Source: Mycobacterium sp. E1747
GTDB taxonomy: Bacteria > Actinomycetota > Actinomycetes > Mycobacteriales > Mycobacteriaceae
Length of the DNA: 64,000 nt
NCBI RefSeq assembly: GCF_001667775.1
Contig: NZ_LZJI01000005.1
Coordinates: forward strand, 1-64,000
Direction of reading: 5' to 3'
Of this stretch, positions 22,748 to 32,280 are shown in pieces (positions within the stretch are counted from its first letter, which is position 1; every line of letters begins with the position of its first letter). The notes beneath the pieces are model-generated. The model saw only the letters and a program-made list of their open reading frames with translations, ran no database searches and was not told where the DNA came from. The position numbers and the translations under genes are program-made.

Positions 22748-24574
22748 TTGGGCCACTACATCGCTAACGTCCGTGATCTTGAGTTCAACCTGTTCGAAGT
22801 GCTCGACGTGGGCGCCGTGCTGGGCACCGGAAGCTACAGCGACCTCGACGCCGAAACGGTGCGGACGATCCTCGAGGAGGCCGCCCGCCTGGCCGAAGGT
22901 CCGGTAGCCGAGTCGTTCGCCTTCGCCGACCGCAACCCGCCGGTCTTCGACCCGGCCAGCCACACCATCAGCGTGGCGCCTGAACTGGTCAAAACGGTGC
23001 AGACGATCAAAGAGGCCGGCTGGTGGCGACTGCTGCTGGACGAGGAGATCGGCGGCATGGCCGCGCCGCCGCCGCTGGCGTGGGGCGTCAACGAAATGAT
23101 CATCTGCGCCAACCCGTCCGCCAACTTCTTCAGCCTGGGCCCGTTGATGGCGCAGGCCCTATTCGTCGAGGGCAACGAAGAGCAGCGGCGCTGGGCGGCC
23201 GAGGGCGTGGAGCGCGGCTGGGCGGCCACCATGGTCCTCACCGAACCCGACGCCGGCTCCGACGTCGGGGCCGGTCGCGCCAAGGCCATCGCGCAACCGG
23301 ACGGCACCTGGCACATCGAGGGCGTCAAGCGGTTCATCTCGGGCGGCGACGTGGGCAACACCGCCGACAACATCTTCCACCTTGTGCTCGCCCGCCCAGA
23401 GGGCGCCGGGCCGGGCACGAAGGGACTGAGCCTGTTCTATGTGCCCGAGTACCTTTTCGACCCCGAGACGTTCGAACCCGGGCCACGCAACGGGGTTTTC
23501 GTCACAGGGCTGGAGCACAAGATGGGGATCAAGTCCTCCCCCACGTGTGAATTGACTTTCGGCGCAACGGATTTGCCTGCGGTCGGCTATCTGGTCGGCG
23601 ACGTGCACAACGGAATCGCGCAGATGTTCACCGTGATCGAACACGCGCGCATGACGATCGGTGTCAAGGCCGCCGGCACGTTGTCCACCGGCTACCTGAA
23701 TGCGCTGGCGTTCGCCAAAGAGCGGGTGCAGGGCGCCGACCTCACGCAGATGTCCGACAAGACGGCGCCGCGGGTCACCATCATCCACCACCCCGACGTG
23801 CGTCGCAGCCTGATGACACAGAAGGCCTACGCCGAGGGCCTGCGGGCCCTGTACATGTACGCGGCCGCGCACCAGGACGATGCTGTGGCACAGCATGTTT
23901 CGGGCGCCGACCACGAAATGGCGCACCGCGTGGACGACCTGCTGTTGCCAATCGTGAAAGGCGTGAGCTCGGAACGGGCATACGAGATCCTGACCGAGTC
24001 ACTGCAGACGCTGGGCGGTTCGGGCTTCCTGCAGGACTACCCGCTGGAGCAGTACATCCGGGACTCCAAAATCGATTCGCTCTACGAGGGCACCACGGCC
24101 ATTCAGGCGCTGGACTTCTTCTTCCGCAAGATCGTTCGCGACCGCGGCCAGGCCCTGCAGTTCGTGACCGCTCAGATCACCGCGACGATCGATGCGTGCG
24201 ACGATGCGCTCAAACCGCAGGCCAAGCTGCTGCAGACCGCGTTGGACGAGGTCACGGCGATGACGGGCGCATTGACCGGGTACCTGATGTCCGCCGCGCA
24301 ACATCCCACCGAGATCTACAAGGTGGGGCTCGGATCGGTGCGGTATCTGCTCGCGGTCGGCGACCTGCTCATCGGCTGGCGGCTGTTGGTGCAGGCCGGG
24401 GTCGCGCACGCCGCGCTGGCTGATGCGGAAGGGAACGACGCGGCGTTCTATCGGGGCAAGCTGGCGACGTCGGCGTTCTTCGCCAAGAACATGCTGCCCA
24501 AGCTCACGTCCCTGCGCAAAGTCATCGAGTCCATCGACAACGAGGTCATGCGCGTGCCCGAACAGGCGTTCTGA
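22748..24574 (+). CDS. Acyl-CoA dehydrogenase, FadE5-like
   Basis: 608 aa, the long FadE subfamily with a C-terminal extension. Motifs include [31 protein letters not shown], and the C-terminal [43 protein letters not shown] carrying the catalytic Glu region. It resembles M. tuberculosis FadE5 along its length (that gene lies elsewhere in that genome), so this may be an extra paralogue. TTG 22748 gives [19 protein letters not shown], the family start, with GAGGGA upstream. It oxidises acyl-CoA thioesters with FAD. Confidence 0.9.
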   Translation: MGHYIANVRDLEFNLFEVLDVGAVLGTGSYSDLDAETVRTILEEAARLAEGPVAESFAFADRNPPVFDPASHTISVAPELVKTVQTIKEAGWWRLLLDEEIGGMAAPPPLAWGVNEMIICANPSANFFSLGPLMAQALFVEGNEEQRRWAAEGVERGWAATMVLTEPDAGSDVGAGRAKAIAQPDGTWHIEGVKRFISGGDVGNTADNIFHLVLARPEGAGPGTKGLSLFYVPEYLFDPETFEPGPRNGVFVTGLEHKMGIKSSPTCELTFGATDLPAVGYLVGDVHNGIAQMFTVIEHARMTIGVKAAGTLSTGYLNALAFAKERVQGADLTQMSDKTAPRVTIIHHPDVRRSLMTQKAYAEGLRALYMYAAAHQDDAVAQHVSGADHEMAHRVDDLLLPIVKGVSSERAYEILTESLQTLGGSGFLQDYPLEQYIRDSKIDSLYEGTTAIQALDFFFRKIVRDRGQALQFVTAQITATIDACDDALKPQAKLLQTALDEVTAMTGALTGYLMSAAQHPTEIYKVGLGSVRYLLAVGDLLIGWRLLVQAGVAHAALADAEGNDAAFYRGKLATSAFFAKNMLPKLTSLRKVIESIDNEVMRVPEQAF

Positions 24575-24659
24575 CCGGACGGCATTACACACAGGTTAGC
24601 TACAGCTCCAACTGGTAATACCCATTGAGGTTGGGTCCCACCACGATTGGAGAATCTCG

Positions 24660-25430
24660 ATGCCTGCCAGCTTTCCGACACCTCCGCTCACCCGGTTAGC
24701 GGTCCTCACGGTCGCGGGGGTTACCGCGATGTCCATCGCCGGGTGCAGCTCGTCCAACAAAGCCAGCCCGACGACGTCGACATCAACGTCCACCTCGGTG
24801 GTGACCTCCACGACGACGTCGCCGGCACCGGCCAGCGGTGAAGCCCGGGTCAGCGGCCTGATCGCGTCGGTGGCGGGCAACTCCATCCAGGTCACCAAGG
24901 AAGACAACTCCACCGCCGCGGTGAACTTCACCTCGACCACCAAGGTCACCGAGACCACCCCCGCCGCGCTGACCGACGTCACCTCCGGTAGCTGCGTGAC
25001 CGTGCGGCCCACCCAGGAAACTCAGAGCGGCCAGCCCGTCACGGCAGCGTCGGTGAAAGTCAGCGCCTCCGTCAACGGCGCGTGCCCGGCCAAGCCGGCG
25101 GGGCAAGGTTCTGCGCCGAACTCCACCACCCCGCCGGCCGCGGGCTCGCCGGCCCCGGCCCCCAAGCCGGCGCCCCTGCGGGGTTCGGTGGCATCGGTGT
25201 CGGGTAACACCATCAACGTCGGCGGCACCGACCCCAGCGGCAACACCACGCAGACCGCAGTGACGGTCGACGACAAGACTAAGTACAGCAAGCAGACGAC
25301 CGCCACCACCGACGCGATCACACAGGGCAAGTGCCTATGGGCGCGCGGGACGATGGACAACGGCACGCTGCAGGCGACCAGCATCAACGTGCGGCAGGCC
25401 ACCGACGGCAGGTGCGGCAAGCCCAAGTAG
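24660..25430 (+). CDS. Secreted lipoprotein with two DUF5666-like beta domains
   Basis: 256 aa. A signal peptide ends in the lipobox SIAGC, followed by a Ser/Thr-rich linker (about residues 29–55). There are two similar beta-rich repeats: SGLIASVAGNSIQVTKEDNS…VTVRPTQ and GSVASVSGNTINVGGTDPSG…CLWARGTM, joined by a Pro/Ala-rich segment. GGAG lies 8 bp before ATG 24660. It is probably lipid-anchored on the outer face of the membrane; function unknown. Confidence 0.82.
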   Translation: MPASFPTPPLTRLAVLTVAGVTAMSIAGCSSSNKASPTTSTSTSTSVVTSTTTSPAPASGEARVSGLIASVAGNSIQVTKEDNSTAAVNFTSTTKVTETTPAALTDVTSGSCVTVRPTQETQSGQPVTAASVKVSASVNGACPAKPAGQGSAPNSTTPPAAGSPAPAPKPAPLRGSVASVSGNTINVGGTDPSGNTTQTAVTVDDKTKYSKQTTATTDAITQGKCLWARGTMDNGTLQATSINVRQATDGRCGKPK

Positions 25431-25511
25431 GTCCGGCCAGGGCGGCTGAGCTAACCGCTCCTACCAGCCGGGCGCGGTGGCGGCACCGCGCCCGCCTGGG
25501 CCTGCGAGCAA

Positions 25512-25922
25512 TCAGCCCGTCACACGCAGGTGTTTTCGCGCCGTGAGCTCGCCGTCGGTCACCCATTCGCGCATCGGTTTCCCGGGCGCGCACAGCAGGG
25601 TGAGGACATAGCTACAAGGAATATCGGTGCGGTTGTTGGCGTCCCGATAGTGGATCACGTCGCCGCCGCGCCCCCAAAAAGCCTCTCCAGCACGGAGCAC
25701 GCGTGGCGCTTCACCCTCGAGCTCGAACAACATCTCACCGCCGATCACGTAACCGAATCCGGGGCCCCCGGGAAGGCGGTGCGGCGGGTACCCAGAGGCG
25801 CCCGGCGGATGGGTGATGAGAACGGTCACGACATGGGCATCGTCGGGAATGGTCGGTAATCGCACTTCCTGAAGCACCTGCACGGTTGACTCGGGTGCGG
25901 ACTCGGACGTTTCCAACGACAT
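25512..25922 (-). CDS. Cupin-domain protein
   Basis: 136 aa single cupin. It has ITHPPGASGYPPHRLPGGPGFGYVIGGEMLFELEGEAPRVLRAGEAFWGRGGDVIHYRDANN, close to the two cupin motifs but with few metal-binding His. It starts 3 bp after the stop of the NAD(P)-binding gene and so ends the operon led by the 26868–26909 element. Confidence 0.82.
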   Translation of the reverse strand: MSLETSESAPESTVQVLQEVRLPTIPDDAHVVTVLITHPPGASGYPPHRLPGGPGFGYVIGGEMLFELEGEAPRVLRAGEAFWGRGGDVIHYRDANNRTDIPCSYVLTLLCAPGKPMREWVTDGELTARKHLRVTG

Positions 25923-25925
25923 TCG

Positions 25926-26684
25926 TCATCCCGTCCTGGCGGGGCGTGCTTCGATCCAGTCGGAGTATCGAGTCGTGAAGATCGTCGCGTTCTCGTCGGG
26001 CGCGAGGCTGTGATCGTCGATCACCGCACCGAAATACGGAGCCTGGGGATCGGTCACGACCCGGCGTCGATCGCCGTTGGCGGCGAGGCCCGCGCGAACG
26101 AAGTCGTCCATGCCCATTGCTTCGGGTCCCGCGATCTCCACGACGCCGTTGATGGGAGGTCCGATCGCCGCACGAGCCACGGCGGTGGCGACATCGTCGG
26201 CGGCGATGGGGCGGAACGATGCGGGTGGCAATCTCACAATCTCCCCGTCTGTCGCGGAATCGGCCAAGCCAATCGCGAACTCGTAGAACGGCGTCGCGCG
26301 CACAATCGAGTACGGCCGGCCCGAATCCTTGATCAGCTCCTCCTGAGCCGCTTTGGCGGTGTTGTAGCCGCTGTCTGGCATGCTCTGCGATCCGACGACG
26401 GACAACGCGACATGGTGTTTGACTCCCGCTTCCCGCTCGGCAGAAAGAAGGTTCTTGGTCGCGGTCGTGAAGAAGTGCATCACAGGCTCGTCGTCGAAAA
26501 TTGGTGAATCAGCAACGTCGACAAGGACATCCGCGCCGGTGACGGCGACTGCTAGGCCTTCGCCGGTGAGCGAGTCGACACCGGATCGGCGTGAAGCGGC
26601 GATCACGTCGTGTCCCTGCGCGCCAAGCTTGGCCACCACTTTCGAGCCAATGAGGCCACGCCCGCCGATGACTACGATCTTCAT
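25926..26684 (-). CDS. NAD(P)-binding atypical SDR / NmrA-like protein
   Basis: 252 aa. The N-terminal Rossmann motif is VIGGRGLIGSKVV, followed by GADVLVDVADSP and HHVALSVVGSQ…SGYNTAKAAQEELI. It resembles NmrA/NAD-dependent epimerase-like reductases that act on small molecules or sense redox state. ATG 26684 gives the normal start; an in-frame start at 26849 adds an unconserved stretch. The composite element lies 184 bp upstream. Confidence 0.85.
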   Translation of the reverse strand: MKIVVIGGRGLIGSKVVAKLGAQGHDVIAASRRSGVDSLTGEGLAVAVTGADVLVDVADSPIFDDEPVMHFFTTATKNLLSAEREAGVKHHVALSVVGSQSMPDSGYNTAKAAQEELIKDSGRPYSIVRATPFYEFAIGLADSATDGEIVRLPPASFRPIAADDVATAVARAAIGPPINGVVEIAGPEAMGMDDFVRAGLAANGDRRRVVTDPQAPYFGAVIDDHSLAPDENATIFTTRYSDWIEARPARTG

Positions 26685-26867
26685 GATGAACCTTTCAGCG
26701 TTGTAGTCTGGCCGGTGATCGAGCCCCGCCGGGACGATCGGAGACGCTTGCCGGCATCGGGGACGTGGGTCCTGCGATCGACGTTCCACCGGATGACGTT
26801 CGTTCGCCGAGGCGCCCTGCAAGCAGACCGGCCATCCGTCTCGGTCCATTCAGCCTGTGGCCGAACG

Positions 26868-26909
26868 GGGTGATCTGTCATCACCCCGACCACCTCTTCA
26901 CCCGGGTGA
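26868..26909 (-). promoter_or_regulatory. Composite operator-like element, copy A
   Basis: On the gene strand: TCACCC-GGGTGA (26909–26898), 11 bp, GGGTGA (26886–26881), 7 bp (TGACAGA), TCACCC (26873–26868). All four half-sites match the consensus. It points to the NAD(P)-binding/cupin operon. Confidence 0.75.
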
Positions 26910-26926
26910 GGACCCGGTGTGCCCGG

Positions 26927-27235
26927 TCACTCAGCGTCCGCATCGAACTCTTCGCGCGCCACCGTGTAGAACGACATGCCGTCGTTTGGGCTGCCACTGA
27001 TCTGACCGTGGTGCCGCCCGGCGCGCAGCGGAAGGCCGTCCGGGTAGCCAAGTTCCGGCTCCTCAGCGGCCAGACGCTCGTCCAGCGTGAGGTGCTCGTC
27101 GGCAGAGATCCAGCGCAACGGCGCATCGACCACGATGTCGCCATCGTCATTGCGTACTTCGTCGGAGTCCAACGACTCGCTGGGCCCTAATGTGCCATCG
27201 GGCCGGGTGTCGTCGTAGTCGCCGTCGCTGATCAT
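26927..27235 (-). CDS. Small acidic protein, DUF5709-like
   Basis: 102 aa, acidic, without membrane segments. The segment DGTLGPSESLDSDEVRNDDGDIVVD…WISADEHLTLDERLAAEEPELG resembles DUF5709 proteins of actinobacteria. ATG 27235 has GGAGG and GAGG upstream; a start at 27319 would overlap the upstream cupin by 14 bp. It is the last gene of the SDR–cupin operon. Confidence 0.7.
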   Translation of the reverse strand: MISDGDYDDTRPDGTLGPSESLDSDEVRNDDGDIVVDAPLRWISADEHLTLDERLAAEEPELGYPDGLPLRAGRHHGQISGSPNDGMSFYTVAREEFDADAE

Positions 27236-27305
27236 ATTCCTCGCCTCCACGCGGGTCTCAGCCCGAGCGCGCCTTACGCACGCGATTTGCGAACCCGCCG
27301 CGTCC

Positions 27306-27836
27306 TCAAAGAGGTTCACCTGGGAATTTCAAGTCGAAGCGTTTGCAGAGTTCGGCGACGCTGTCGACATCCATCTCGAGTTCGTAGCGCGCACAGAGCT
27401 CATCCAGGACTTCGGGCGATATCGTCGCGATACCGCCGAGATCAGCAAGCTCGTCGAAAACCTGCTCGAATCCCGCGGGGGAAATGATCTCGAGGATGCG
27501 GGCCGGCTCGTCGCCCGCGTTCCAGAAGGTGTGCCATTGACCTCGCGGCTTGAAGATGAAGTCGCCGGGTCCGCCATCGAGCACCTCATCGCCGAGCAAG
27601 GCGCCCACGCGCCCCTCGATGATCCAGCTGTATTCATCTTCGTTGTGATGGCGATGAAGGGGTGCGGCCAGCGCCCGGGGTGACATGGGATGCTCGAGGA
27701 CGGAGAAGCGACCGTCAGCCCCAAATCTATCCAGGATGTGGCGCACACCGACGGTCCCATTGAAGACGGACTTGCCTTCGGTGCGCCCGACAGACTTGGC
27801 CGGCGGCCCGCCGGGCCTGAAGATGTTTATTGTCAC
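27306..27836 (-). CDS. Cupin-domain protein with C-terminal helical extension
   Basis: 176 aa. The cupin core is PLHRHHNEDEYSWIIEGRVGALLGDEVLDGGPGDFIFKPRGQWHTFWNAGDEPARILEI with the metal-type His-rich HRHHNEDE and a later QWHTF. The C-terminal 50 residues are helical (FDELADLGG…ELCKRFDLKF). Such proteins bind metals and act as dioxygenases, isomerases or sensors. It lies 27 bp downstream of the SDR in the same operon. Confidence 0.86.
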   Translation of the reverse strand: MTINIFRPGGPPAKSVGRTEGKSVFNGTVGVRHILDRFGADGRFSVLEHPMSPRALAAPLHRHHNEDEYSWIIEGRVGALLGDEVLDGGPGDFIFKPRGQWHTFWNAGDEPARILEIISPAGFEQVFDELADLGGIATISPEVLDELCARYELEMDVDSVAELCKRFDLKFPGEPL

Positions 27837-27863
27837 TGCAATCTCTCCTTTGAGGCTTTCTGT

Positions 27864-28631
27864 CTAATTGCGGCCGGCCATGACGCCGCCATCGACATTG
27901 AGAATCGCGCCGGTGACCCAGCTGGCCTGATCCGACAGCAGATATGTCACGGCATTGGCCACGTCGGCTGGTGTGCCGACTCGCCCCAAGGGGTGAAAGG
28001 GCGCGAAAGTGTCGAGCGTCGAATCGATCTCGTCCTTGGGTACCCAGCGCTCGAGTGCCGGGGTTTTGACGGCGGCCGGTGCCACGGCGTTCACCCGAAT
28101 CTTGTGCCCGGCAAGCTCGATGGCCAGGTTATGGGTCAGCGCATGGAGGCCGGCTTTTTGCATGGAGTGCCCGCACGACGGGGTCACACCGATCGCCTGA
28201 TGCGCCCACATGCTGCCGATGTTGACAATGGCCCCGCCCTCACCGCGGGCGATCATGCCCGCGACAACGGTCTGGGTCAGGAAGAACAGGGCGTAATTGA
28301 GGTCCATGTACGAGTCGTAGTCCTGCGCTTCGTACTCGAGAAACGGCTTGGGGATGAAGAATCCGGCCGCGTTGACCAACAGTGTCGCCTGGCCGTGCTC
28401 CTCAGAAAGCATCCGCTGCACATCGGCGACCGCGTCGCGATCCGTCAGCTCGGCGGAGATACCCCAAGCATGGCCACGCCGGCTCAGCTCGGCGACGGTT
28501 TCGTCGACGCGGTTCTTCGACAGACCCACGATCACCGCGCTCCCGCCATGATCGACGATGTCGATCGCAACCTGCCGACCCATGCCGGCACTGCCGCCGA
28601 TGACAACAGCCTTCTTGCCCTCAAAATGCAT
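27864..28631 (-). CDS. Short-chain dehydrogenase/reductase
   Basis: 255 aa classical SDR. Cofactor motif [11 protein letters not shown] near residues 12–22, NAAGFF, Ser in NIGSMWAH. At the usual YxxxK position the sequence reads [13 protein letters not shown]: Lys is kept but the catalytic Tyr appears replaced, so activity may be altered. It ends [12 protein letters not shown] 28631 fits the family; element B is 105 bp upstream. It is first in the SDR–cupin–DUF5709 operon. Confidence 0.88.
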   Translation of the reverse strand: MHFEGKKAVVIGGSAGMGRQVAIDIVDHGGSAVIVGLSKNRVDETVAELSRRGHAWGISAELTDRDAVADVQRMLSEEHGQATLLVNAAGFFIPKPFLEYEAQDYDSYMDLNYALFFLTQTVVAGMIARGEGGAIVNIGSMWAHQAIGVTPSCGHSMQKAGLHALTHNLAIELAGHKIRVNAVAPAAVKTPALERWVPKDEIDSTLDTFAPFHPLGRVGTPADVANAVTYLLSDQASWVTGAILNVDGGVMAGRN

Positions 28632-28735
28632 GTGCGCCTTCCTGGTTCTCGTTGCGGCTGTGCTGGACCGCTTCGTGGTGACGTCGGCTGTAACGCGTTC
28701 CACCGGACTGGTCGTACCGAGACTGCTGTCGAGCG

Positions 28736-28777
28736 AGGTGAGCTGTCATCACCCCCACCACCTGTTCACCCGGGTGA
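28736..28777 (-). promoter_or_regulatory. Composite operator-like element, copy B
   Basis: Gene strand: TCACCC-GGGTGA (28777–28766), 11 bp, GGGTGA (28754–28749), 7 bp (TGACAGC), TCACCT (28741–28736). It points to the SDR operon, 105 bp from its first start codon. Confidence 0.75.
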
Positions 28778-28923
28778 GACTGCGCGACGCTAAGGGCGAA
28801 TCATGCTTTGGAAAGCTCCGGCTGGCTGAAACTTTCTGTGCACGAGTTTGTTTCGTTTCCCGGCCTGGGTTGATCATTGCGGCTCCGGAGACACTCGCCA
28901 GAGATTTCGCCGCCGCTGGTCGG

Positions 28924-29841
28924 TCACAACGAGGCCGCGACAGCCCATAGCTCTTCGGCCACCGGAGCGTCCGCCCAGCCCAGTCCGCTCAGCACCACAT
29001 CGGTCGCACCCGCATCCAGATAACTCCGAAGCTGACGCCTGAGTGTTTTCGCTGAACCCACCACTGCGAGGTCTGCCGCATCGCGAACACCTTCGCGGGC
29101 GATCACCTTCCGATAAGACGGAATGGTCTCGTAGAAGCTTAATTGCTGGGCCGCGAAATTCCTTGCTGAGTTGACGTTGTCGGACACCAGTGTTGGCACC
29201 TGCGCGATGATCCTGGGTTTCGGCCGTCCAGCGGCGGCGGCTGACTTCGCGATGGCCGGTTCGATGAACTCTGCGATTGTCCGCGGACCGGCGAGATATG
29301 TCAGAGTGCCGTCGGCCAGCTCGCCGGCGACCCGCAACGCCTTCGGGCCCATCGCTGCCACATACACCGGAATGGGCGTGCCCCCGGCGACCTGCACCGG
29401 CCATCCAGGATGCGCGCTGATCTCGTTGCCGCTGAAGTCCACCGCGCCGGTGTCGAAGATGGACTTCAGCACCGTCAGGTGCTCACGAAGGCGTGTGATC
29501 GTGTTGGGCCACGACGTCCGGAAGGCCTGTCGCTCCGGCTCGTGCGCACCCAACCCGAGACCAAGACTAAAGGCGCCGTGCGATGCGGCCTGCGCCGTCT
29601 GCGCCAGCGACGCGACGATCAGTGGATGACGCGGGTTGATCGGCACCACCGCCGTACCGACCCCGAGCCCCGGTACGGCCGCACCCACCAACGCGGCGAG
29701 GGCAATCGCATCAAGATCGAATTGCTGGCCCAGCCAGACCTGCCGGACGCCGAGCGAACGCGCACGGCCGGCCTGCGCAACCACGTCATCGACGACGTTG
29801 ATTGCTTGAGGATTGGGGAACAACACGATTCCGGTCGGCAT
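28924..29841 (-). CDS. LLM-class (probably F420-dependent) oxidoreductase
   Basis: 305 aa TIM-barrel enzyme of the luciferase-like monooxygenase superfamily. Hallmarks are GVRQVWLGQQFD, GLGVGTAVVPINPRHP and the SLGLGLGAHE segment typical of F420-binding LLM enzymes in mycobacteria. The substrate is unknown. It follows the NTF2-like gene by 62 bp and shares element C. Confidence 0.9.
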   Translation of the reverse strand: MPTGIVLFPNPQAINVVDDVVAQAGRARSLGVRQVWLGQQFDLDAIALAALVGAAVPGLGVGTAVVPINPRHPLIVASLAQTAQAASHGAFSLGLGLGAHEPERQAFRTSWPNTITRLREHLTVLKSIFDTGAVDFSGNEISAHPGWPVQVAGGTPIPVYVAAMGPKALRVAGELADGTLTYLAGPRTIAEFIEPAIAKSAAAAGRPKPRIIAQVPTLVSDNVNSARNFAAQQLSFYETIPSYRKVIAREGVRDAADLAVVGSAKTLRRQLRSYLDAGATDVVLSGLGWADAPVAEELWAVAASL

Positions 29842-29903
29842 GGTGGATCCAATCGCAGGCTGAACTGACCTCTTCGATCTGTTCGGATCGATCCCGGGTG
29901 GTG

Positions 29904-30284
29904 TTAAGCGCCCGGGGCGATCGCGCAGGCCGCGACACAGACCCAGGTGCCATCGCGCTTTTGATATGTGTCCGTGTACAGAGCTTCCTGCTCCGCGCCA
30001 TCGGCGAGCATGGTGTAGGTGGCGCGCGCGTGGATCAGAGCGACGTCACTGAGGATGCGGATGTTGACGTCGTGGACAGCGAGATCCTTGAAGGGACGCG
30101 GCTCAGCGATGTATTCGAGGAACTCTTCGCGGTTTCGGGTTACGCCCGGCGTCTGCACGATGAAGTCTTCAGCAAGGAACTCGCGGAAGCGCCGGACGTC
30201 GTTGAACTGGTCGGAGTGGACGTAGTCGTTGTTGAGCTGCGCGAGGATCGCCAAATCTTCGGCCGGTTGCTCGGCATGGTGCAT
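29904..30284 (-). CDS. SnoaL/NTF2-like protein
   Basis: 126 aa alpha+beta barrel of the NTF2/DUF4440 type: LAQLNNDYVHSDQFNDVRRFREFLAEDFIVQTPG, then DVNIRILSDVALIHARATYTM…YTDTYQKRDGTWVCVAACA. Such domains bind small hydrophobic ligands or act as isomerases. It is the first gene after element C and precedes the LLM enzyme. Confidence 0.86.
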   Translation of the reverse strand: MHHAEQPAEDLAILAQLNNDYVHSDQFNDVRRFREFLAEDFIVQTPGVTRNREEFLEYIAEPRPFKDLAVHDVNIRILSDVALIHARATYTMLADGAEQEALYTDTYQKRDGTWVCVAACAIAPGA

Positions 30285-30369
30285 CTTCTGTTCCCTCTCC
30301 GTGCGGTGTCAGCTCGACGGCGGCGTCGTCGAGACGGGCTTGGTCCCAAATTGCATCCTTGGAGCGCCT

Positions 30370-30411
30370 TGAGGAGCTGTCATCACCCGAAACGTGCATT
30401 CACCCGGGTGA
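30370..30411 (-). promoter_or_regulatory. Composite operator-like element, copy C
   Basis: Gene strand: TCACCC-GGGTGA (30411–30400), 11 bp, GGGTGA (30388–30383), TGACAGC, then TCCTCA, a weak fourth half-site. It lies 86 bp before the NTF2-like start. Confidence 0.72.
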
Positions 30412-30470
30412 ACAGACCTGCCATCAAGACGAATTCGCGCCCAGACGTCTGGCGACCGAGCGGTGCACGG

Positions 30471-31940
30471 TTAGCGCGGAGACGATGGATCGGTTGCGGC
30501 CGAAGCGCTGCTGGCCAGGGCCGGTTGCACACCGGGCCGGTCGCGGCACAGTGCGGCAATCGCGCCCGGCACGGGCTGGCATCCGTCGGGCGGATTGGTG
30601 ATCAACACGGCGGCGCACAACGCGCCGATGGTGAATAGCGCTGCGCTCACCTGAAACACGTGGGCGAATCCGGTGGCGCTCGCCGCGCCAACGCTGATCA
30701 GCCCCATGGACCCAATCGACATCAGCGCGCCCAGCCGCGAGACGGCGTTGTTGATCGCCGACGCCAGACCGCTGTGCTCTGACGGCACCGATGCCAGCGC
30801 CAGCGATGTCAGTGGCGTGACAGTCGCAACCAGCCCGATGGCCAGCACGGTTATTCCCGGAATTACGTCGGTGATCGCATGGAAATCCTGGGCTTTCGGA
30901 CGGATCAGCAGCAGCCCGATGCCCGCCAAGGCGGGCCCGCCGATCAGGAATGTGCGCGGGCCCACCCGTGCGGCAATCCGGCCGACATGGCGGGCGAACA
31001 CCAACGACAGCGCCGGAATCGGCAGGGTGGTCAATCCGGCCGCGGTTGCTGAGTAGCCGCCGATTTCTTGGGTGTAGAGGGCGATGGCCAGCGAAGCCAG
31101 CGTCAACCCGGCATAGATGAATGCGGTGACGAGATTGGCGGCGCCGAAATTACGAAAGGTGAACAGCGGCAACGGAACCATCGCATTCCTGCTGCGGCGC
31201 TGCCAGCTTACGAAGGCTGCCAGCGCGGCCACCCCAATCACCAGCGGCGCGATGACCCGCGGTTCGGTCCAGCCGTCGTGTTGCGATCCGATCAACGCAT
31301 ACACGGTCCCGGCCAGCCCGACCGCCGATAGGCCCACCCCCGCGACATCGACGCGTGCGCCTGCGACCCGTCGAGACATCGGGCACAGCCAGAATGTCAG
31401 CGCAAACCCGGCCGCGATGGGGATCGCCGACAACACGAAAATCCAGCGCCAGCCAAGCAAATCGACGCACAATCCACCCAGCAGGGGGCCCAACGCGAAG
31501 GCGGTTCCGGTCCACCCGGTCCAGACGCCGATCGCAGCGGACTGGTGCGCCTTGTCGAACACCGTATTGATCAGCGCCAGTGAGCCCGGCACGAGGAACG
31601 CCGCACCCAGGCCCTGGATTACGCGCCCGGCGATAAGCATCCCCGGTGAATTGGCAACCGCCGCCAGAACCGAGCCCGCCCCGAAAGTCATCAGCCCAAA
31701 CCGCATTACCGGAACGCGTCCGAACAGATCCGAGATGGACCCGGCGGGAAGAATCACGGTCGCCATCGCCAGCAGGTAGCCCTCGATGACCCATTGCTGC
31801 AGCGCTAGGCCACCGCCGAGGTCACGCTCGGTGGCAGGCAACGCCAGGTTGATGACGGTGGAGTCGAGGAACGCGACCATTGACACCATCACCGCGACCG
31901 CCATCGCGCGGCTGGTCGGCGCCGCGTCGCGCAAGCTCAC
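30471..31940 (-). CDS. MFS drug-efflux transporter, 14-TM (EmrB/QacA type)
   Basis: 489 aa with about 14 hydrophobic segments. Motif A-like GRVPVMRFGLMTFGAGS and motif C-like FLVPGSLALINTVF are visible; the N-terminus FLDSTVINLALPATERDLG…QQWVIEGYLLA is typical of the DHA2 proton-antiport family. It exports organic compounds across the inner membrane. It is the last gene of the long minus-strand run from 37147, 70 bp after the 67-aa peptide gene. Confidence 0.93.
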   Translation of the reverse strand: MSLRDAAPTSRAMAVAVMVSMVAFLDSTVINLALPATERDLGGGLALQQWVIEGYLLAMATVILPAGSISDLFGRVPVMRFGLMTFGAGSVLAAVANSPGMLIAGRVIQGLGAAFLVPGSLALINTVFDKAHQSAAIGVWTGWTGTAFALGPLLGGLCVDLLGWRWIFVLSAIPIAAGFALTFWLCPMSRRVAGARVDVAGVGLSAVGLAGTVYALIGSQHDGWTEPRVIAPLVIGVAALAAFVSWQRRSRNAMVPLPLFTFRNFGAANLVTAFIYAGLTLASLAIALYTQEIGGYSATAAGLTTLPIPALSLVFARHVGRIAARVGPRTFLIGGPALAGIGLLLIRPKAQDFHAITDVIPGITVLAIGLVATVTPLTSLALASVPSEHSGLASAINNAVSRLGALMSIGSMGLISVGAASATGFAHVFQVSAALFTIGALCAAVLITNPPDGCQPVPGAIAALCRDRPGVQPALASSASAATDPSSPR

Positions 31941-32010
31941 CGCCGGGGCCGTCCCGCGGGTGACGATGGCGGTGCGCCAGATCCCTAGCTTGCGAGGGTC
32001 ATCGGCGGTT

Positions 32011-32214
32011 TCAGAGCGCCTTTCTCAGACTCTTCAGCTGCGCCAACGCATCGATGTCGCTCCTGGTGATCCCCTTGTGCCGGTTGGTTTGCGCGCTGTG
32101 GTCGTCGACGGGGATGGTCGCCTCGACCTCGTTGGCGTCGACGTCACCGGAACCGACGGATCGCTTGGAGCTTTGGGGGTTGCCGGGGCTTCGACCGCCG
32201 CAGTCGCCTTCCAC
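32011..32214 (-). CDS. 67-aa peptide, hydrophilic, unknown
   Basis: Start GTG 32214 with AAGGAGG five bases upstream, the strongest Shine-Dalgarno in the locus. An ATG two bases earlier is in a different frame. The first 50 residues are polar and disordered-looking (Gly, Ser, Asp, Asn); the C-terminal 20 form a likely amphipathic helix, ITRSDIDALAQLKSLRKAL. It lies between the nitroreductase and the efflux pump in one operon. No family recognised; it could be an adaptor, a leader peptide or a precursor peptide. Confidence 0.6.
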   Translation of the reverse strand: MEGDCGGRSPGNPQSSKRSVGSGDVDANEVEATIPVDDHSAQTNRHKGITRSDIDALAQLKSLRKAL

Positions 32215-32280
32215 ATTGTCCTCCTTGGAATTTCGCTTCCGAACGGGCGGTAGTCCCGCGGCTTGATTCCGGTGCTGTGC

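Noticed and set aside
26868..26909. DosR (dormancy) box as explanation of the composite element
   Set aside because: The DosR consensus has GGGAC and GTCCC half-sites with AT-rich centre; the elements here have GGGTGA/TCACCC and do not match.
26898..28777. Possible CRISPR array or interspersed repeat from the recurring TCACCCGGGTGA
   Set aside because: Copies are kilobases apart, each ahead of an operon, with no regular spacers; no cas genes in the window.
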